Of a stretch of 64,000 nucleotides of DNA, positions 60,985 to 64,000 are shown one piece after another. Position 1 is the stretch's first letter; each line of letters opens with the position of its first letter. Source of the DNA: Actinophytocola sp963825445 (GTDB lineage Bacteria; Actinomycetota; Actinomycetes; Mycobacteriales; Pseudonocardiaceae). Under the pieces are notes generated by a model. That model was not told the origin of the DNA. It ran no database searches and was given only the letters and a program-made list of their open reading frames with translations. The translations under genes and the position numbers were made by a program. The stretch covers positions 124,001 through 188,000 of the forward strand of contig CAWGTM010000007.1 of assembly GCA_963825445.1 (NCBI GenBank), in the 5' to 3' direction.

Positions 60985-62082
60985 TCACGGTCGGGCCAGC
61001 CCCACCGCCGCACGCACCCGGTCGACGGCGTCCGCACCGGTCGACGCGTGGGGAGACAGTCGGATCTGGTCCGGGCGCACGGTAGCCACCACCTCCTCGG
61101 AGGCCAGCGCGGCGGCCACGTCCGCGATCGGGACGCCGGGGAGGCGGAAGGCCAGGATGCCGGCCCGCCGGTCGGTGGCGGACACGATCTCCGCGCCGGC
61201 CGACCGCAGCAGCGACTCGAACTCCGCCACCCGGTCGGCGATCCGCCGGGAGATGAGGTCCGGCCCGATCTTCTCGATCAGTTCCAGCGCCGCGGCGAGG
61301 GCGCCGGCGGCCACCGGGCTCAGGTTGGTCACCGACCACGACGCCGCGCCGGTGGCCGGCGGGTGGACCTCGTCGTCGAACACACCCGGCTCCGACACGC
61401 CCGTCCACCCGGACAGCAGCGGCGTCGACTCCAGCGCCCGGTCGGACAGGACGGCGAACGCGATCCCCCACCCGGCGCGCAGCCACTTCTGCGCGCCGCA
61501 CACGAGCACGTCGGCGACCTCCCACGGCTCGTCGACCACGCCGACGCCCTGGATGCCGTCCACCACCAGCAGCCGGTCCCCCACCACGTCGCGCAGTGCG
61601 GCGAGATCCGCGCGGTAGCCGGTGCGGAAGTCGACGGCACTCACCGAGACGACCGTCGTGTCGGGCGTCAGCGCGTCCGCGACCACGTCCGGGGTCATCC
61701 GCGCGGCCCGCAGCCGCCGCACGGTCACCCGGCCCGTTTGCGAGGCCCGCACCCACGGGTAGGTGTTGGCCGGGAACTCCCCGGCCGACACCAGCACCTC
61801 ACCGGCCGGCACGCTGAACGCCGCCTGGAACAGGCCCTGACTCGTGTGCGGCAACAGCGCCACCCGGTCCGGGGTGGCGCCGCACAGCCGCGCCACGGCC
61901 TGCCGGGCCCGGAGGTCGTTGCGCATGAGGTCGTCCACTGTGGATGCGCCGGCGGTGGCCAGCCGGCCGAGCGAGGCCGCGCATTCCGCCACGACCGCCC
62001 GCGACGGGGGCCCGACCCGCGCGAAGTCGAGGTAGCCGGGCGACTCGTCGAACTGTTCACTCCAGATGTCCCGCACGCGCAC
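60985..62082 (-). CDS. class V aminotransferase-fold PLP protein (cysteine desulfurase-like)
   Basis: This is a 365-residue PLP enzyme of the class V aminotransferase fold. The lysine is in VCGAQKWLRAGWGI, the Asp in LLVVDGIQGVGV, and PHTSQGLFQAAF is the phosphate-side loop. No conserved sulfur-carrying Cys is seen near the C-terminus, so desulfurase activity is uncertain; isopenicillin-N-epimerase-like or other PLP chemistry is possible. It ends 55 bp upstream of the serine hydrolase start and may share its transcript. The start is GTG 62082, without a clear ribosome site. Confidence 0.78.
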   Translation of the reverse strand: MRVRDIWSEQFDESPGYLDFARVGPPSRAVVAECAASLGRLATAGASTVDDLMRNDLRARQAVARLCGATPDRVALLPHTSQGLFQAAFSVPAGEVLVSAGEFPANTYPWVRASQTGRVTVRRLRAARMTPDVVADALTPDTTVVSVSAVDFRTGYRADLAALRDVVGDRLLVVDGIQGVGVVDEPWEVADVLVCGAQKWLRAGWGIAFAVLSDRALESTPLLSGWTGVSEPGVFDDEVHPPATGAASWSVTNLSPVAAGALAAALELIEKIGPDLISRRIADRVAEFESLLRSAGAEIVSATDRRAGILAFRLPGVPIADVAAALASEEVVATVRPDQIRLSPHASTGADAVDRVRAAVGLARP

Positions 62083-62150
62083 CGATGCTAGCCAAGACCG
62101 GTCAGGAATCGAGAAGCGCCGGCCCCCGGACCGGACCTAGCGTTCCGGCC

Positions 62151-62360
62151 ATGGCAAACAACGCACGCATCAGGCAGTTCCACCGCTGGACGGCGCTCGT
62201 GTTCACGGTGACCACCGTGGTCACGGCCGTCGCGCTGGCGCTGGAGACCTCCGCGGAGTGGATCTCCTATGTGCCGCTGCTCCCGCTCGCCCTGCTGCTG
62301 GTGACCGGGATGACCATGTACACCCGGCACTACCTCGGTCGGCGGCGCACCGCGAAATGA
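62151..62360 (+). CDS. small two-helix membrane protein
   Basis: This is a 69-residue protein with a basic N-terminus and two hydrophobic helices (WTALVFTVTTVVTAVALAL and VPLLPLALLLVTGMTMYT), ending in RRRTAK. I recognise no characterised family. It diverges from the class V PLP gene and is followed directly by a strong terminator. Confidence 0.65.
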   Translation: MANNARIRQFHRWTALVFTVTTVVTAVALALETSAEWISYVPLLPLALLLVTGMTMYTRHYLGRRRTAK

Positions 62361-62393
62361 CCCCGGGGGCGCCCACAACGGACGCCCCCGGGG
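62361..62393. terminator. strong bidirectional terminator hairpin
   Basis: CCCCGGGGGCG and CGCCCCCGGGG form a perfect 11-bp stem around an 11-nt loop, starting right after the small membrane-protein stop. It ends 9 bp before the stop of the convergent secreted-protein gene, so it can serve both. Confidence 0.75.
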
Positions 62394-62402
62394 ATCACTC
62401 GA

Positions 62403-64000
62403 TCACTGTGTCGGCAGTGACCGCTCGGTGAAGGTCGGTGCCTTCATCGTCTCCGACTCGCCCGCGGTGACCACTCGGGGCATGCCGTTGATGGTCCGGT
62501 AGCCGATCACCCAGTACTGCTTGGTCGGGGTGGTGATCGCCAGGACCGTCGGGTCGATGACCGACGGCACGCCGAGGCCGTACCACGTCGGGGGTTGCAC
62601 GTAGGTGCCCGAACCGGCCGTGGTTTCGCCCCAGACGGCGAAGTCGTTGTCGGCCTGGCGGTGGACCACGTAGGTCCGGCCGGTGTTCGGGTCGATGATC
62701 GCGGCCGGCTGACCGACCGACGTCCCTGTGCCGACGGGGGTCCACGCGGCCGGGAACACCCCGGTCGTGTCCTGCTTCTTCGTGGCGATCGTGCCGTCGG
62801 CGGACCGCGCGAACACGGCCATCCGGTAGCCCGGGTAGGTCACGGCCGCGACCTTGCCGCTGCCGTCGCCGCCGAGGTCGGTCCACGGGGACACGGTGAG
62901 GTCGTTGCGGAACACCACCGTCCTCACCGCACCCGACGTGGTGCGGGCGAACACCTGCACACCGTCGCGGGCCGCGGTGATGGTCGGGACACCGACCAGG
63001 TCGTGGTCGCCGAGGTTGCGCCAGTACGGCACCGCCCCGGACCGCGCGAACGCCCACAGCTTGCCGTCGGCGTCCACCGCGAACAACACGGTCGTGCCGT
63101 CCGCCAGGTTCCCGGCGACCGGGCCGCTGGCCATCGAACCGCCGAGGTCCTGCATCGCCGTCCACGTGGGCGCGTTGAGCGCGGTCTGGGTGCTCGTCCA
63201 CAGGTCACCGCCGTCGCCGTACTGCGCCGACACCTGCACGGTGCCGCCCGCGCCGTGGCTCAGCGCCGGCGGACCGGCGAACGCCTCGTTGCCCGAGATC
63301 GTCTGGTACTGCGCCTGGTAGGTGTCCGGGTCGGCCTGGTAGGCCATCATGACCTTGCCCAGGTTGTCCACGAAGGAGTAGACGACGCCCGTGGCCGCCT
63401 GGCCCTCCTGGACCTTCCCCTGCAGCATCTGCAGCGTCGTGTCCTGCGGCGTGGGGATCACCGGCTGCGGCTCGGCGAACCAGCCCTCGATGTCGACGTA
63501 CACGAGTGACTGCGAGGTGCTCTGGTTCTTGATCCGCACGATGCCGTCGGTGCCCGGTTTGACGATCACCGACGAACGGTGGTGTGCGCCGGCCTGGTGC
63601 TGGGCGTGGGAGGTGGGTGGCTCGGCCTCACCGTTGGACCACACCCGCAGCACACCGGCCGCCGCGCCGCCGCCCTGCACGCTCAGCATGGCGCCGGCCA
63701 CACCCCGGGTCGGCAACCCGAAGGTGCCGCCGACCGGGAGGTCGAGAGTGCCGTTGGCCGCCACGTAGCCGCCGAACAGGCGCCCCATCGCCGGGCGCAG
63801 GCCCGCGCCGACGGACGACGTCTTCGAGAAGTACGCCATGGTGTCCACGATCAGGTGGGCGGCGGTGGTGCCCCAGTTCTTGAACGTCACCTTCGTGTCG
63901 GTGGTGAGCGGGACGACCGTGCCGCTCGACGAGGCGATGCCGTTCTCGTAGTTCAGGACGCCGTTGGCGCTCATCGCGACGCCGGTCGGCGCGGCGCTGA
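62403..64000 (-). CDS. secreted beta-propeller-like protein, N-terminus outside the window
   Basis: The frame is open to the right edge of the window, so the true start lies beyond it. About 530 residues are visible. The first third shows the pattern VTFKNWGTTAAHLIVDTMAYFS and IKNQSTSQSLVYVDIEGWFA, common in secreted actinobacterial surface proteins. The rest contains repeated blocks of about 50 residues with a Trp near the end of a strand and Gly-Asp turns (DLGGSMASGPVAG, DLGGDGSGKVAAVTYPG, PVGTGTSVGQPAAI), as in PLL-like or tachylectin-like beta-propellers. A role in surface sugar binding is possible but unproven. Confidence 0.75.
   Translation of the reverse strand, partial: SAAPTGVAMSANGVLNYENGIASSSGTVVPLTTDTKVTFKNWGTTAAHLIVDTMAYFSKTSSVGAGLRPAMGRLFGGYVAANGTLDLPVGGTFGLPTRGVAGAMLSVQGGGAAAGVLRVWSNGEAEPPTSHAQHQAGAHHRSSVIVKPGTDGIVRIKNQSTSQSLVYVDIEGWFAEPQPVIPTPQDTTLQMLQGKVQEGQAATGVVYSFVDNLGKVMMAYQADPDTYQAQYQTISGNEAFAGPPALSHGAGGTVQVSAQYGDGGDLWTSTQTALNAPTWTAMQDLGGSMASGPVAGNLADGTTVLFAVDADGKLWAFARSGAVPYWRNLGDHDLVGVPTITAARDGVQVFARTTSGAVRTVVFRNDLTVSPWTDLGGDGSGKVAAVTYPGYRMAVFARSADGTIATKKQDTTGVFPAAWTPVGTGTSVGQPAAIIDPNTGRTYVVHRQADNDFAVWGETTAGSGTYVQPPTWYGLGVPSVIDPTVLAITTPTKQYWVIGYRTINGMPRVVTAGESETMKAPTFTERSLPTQ

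Noticed and set aside
1..64000. Insertion sequences, integrases, phage genes, rRNA or tRNA genes
   Set aside because: I looked for transposase DDE signatures, integrase motifs, tRNA cloverleafs and rRNA and saw none, so the cluster's movement, if any, left no obvious element here.

Overview
The window is about 72% G+C, uses G/C at almost every third codon position, often starts genes with GTG, and packs genes with ATGA or GTGA overlaps. It holds an NRPS/PKS assembly line with an MbtH protein, an IclR-controlled catabolic operon and an ABC-F gene with an upstream attenuator. Together these point to a filamentous actinomycete. I think Pseudonocardiales is the most likely order, but I cannot prove the family from sequence alone.

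Layout. (1) 1-8.5 kb: the end of an alpha/beta hydrolase, a DUF4383-like membrane protein, and a minus-strand operon of three genes: an iterative 6-methylsalicylic-acid-type PKS, a KAS III-like acyltransferase without the usual cysteine, and a transglutaminase-like protein. A 5'-nucleotidase diverges from it. (2) 8.6-15.4 kb: ordinary genes (YdcF/DUF218, NAD-dependent DNA ligase, membrane proteins, VOC protein) and an ABC-F ATPase. Upstream of the ABC-F gene is a seven-codon, apparently leaderless leader peptide followed by a hairpin. (3) 15.4-22.8 kb: a minus-strand catabolic operon (CoA-transferase, citryl-CoA-lyase-like, LigB and LigA dioxygenase subunits, alcohol dehydrogenase), an IclR regulator and a divergent amidohydrolase. 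Both promoters carry the same perfect palindrome, CGGACA-CT-TGTCCG. (4) 22.8-23.8 kb: a gene-poor, AT-richer control region. (5) 23.8-59.6 kb: a plus-strand biosynthetic cluster of 16 tightly coupled genes. (6) 59.6-64 kb: a 21-bp repeat array, a serine hydrolase, a class V aminotransferase-fold protein, a small membrane protein and a truncated secreted protein.

The main cluster is the most unusual part. In order it encodes an unknown PLP-fold-like protein, an A-PCP protein, a stand-alone ketosynthase without AT and with one catalytic His changed to Asn, a LanB-type glutamylation-domain protein, a thioesterase fused to a second LanB-type domain, an A-PCP-C-PCP NRPS, a KS-AT-KR-DH-ACP PKS module, a PaaK-like ligase, a SufS-like cysteine desulfurase, a kynurenine-3-monooxygenase-like flavoprotein, an NRPS with an unknown N-terminal domain and a degenerate C domain, a C-A-PCP-R NRPS, an MFS exporter, a methyltransferase, an MbtH protein and a C protein with a truncated A domain. 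No LanA precursor or LanC cyclase is present. The LanB domains therefore probably serve the assembly line, perhaps through aminoacyl-tRNA chemistry, rather than a lanthipeptide.

Sequence quality needs care. The PKS gene at 37.3-42.7 kb is broken by many single-base indels between about 37.5 and 41.2 kb, although all expected catalytic motifs survive. Isolated single-base insertions also appear near 13,913, 35,108, 35,350 and 43,442. I read these as sequencing or assembly errors rather than gene decay.
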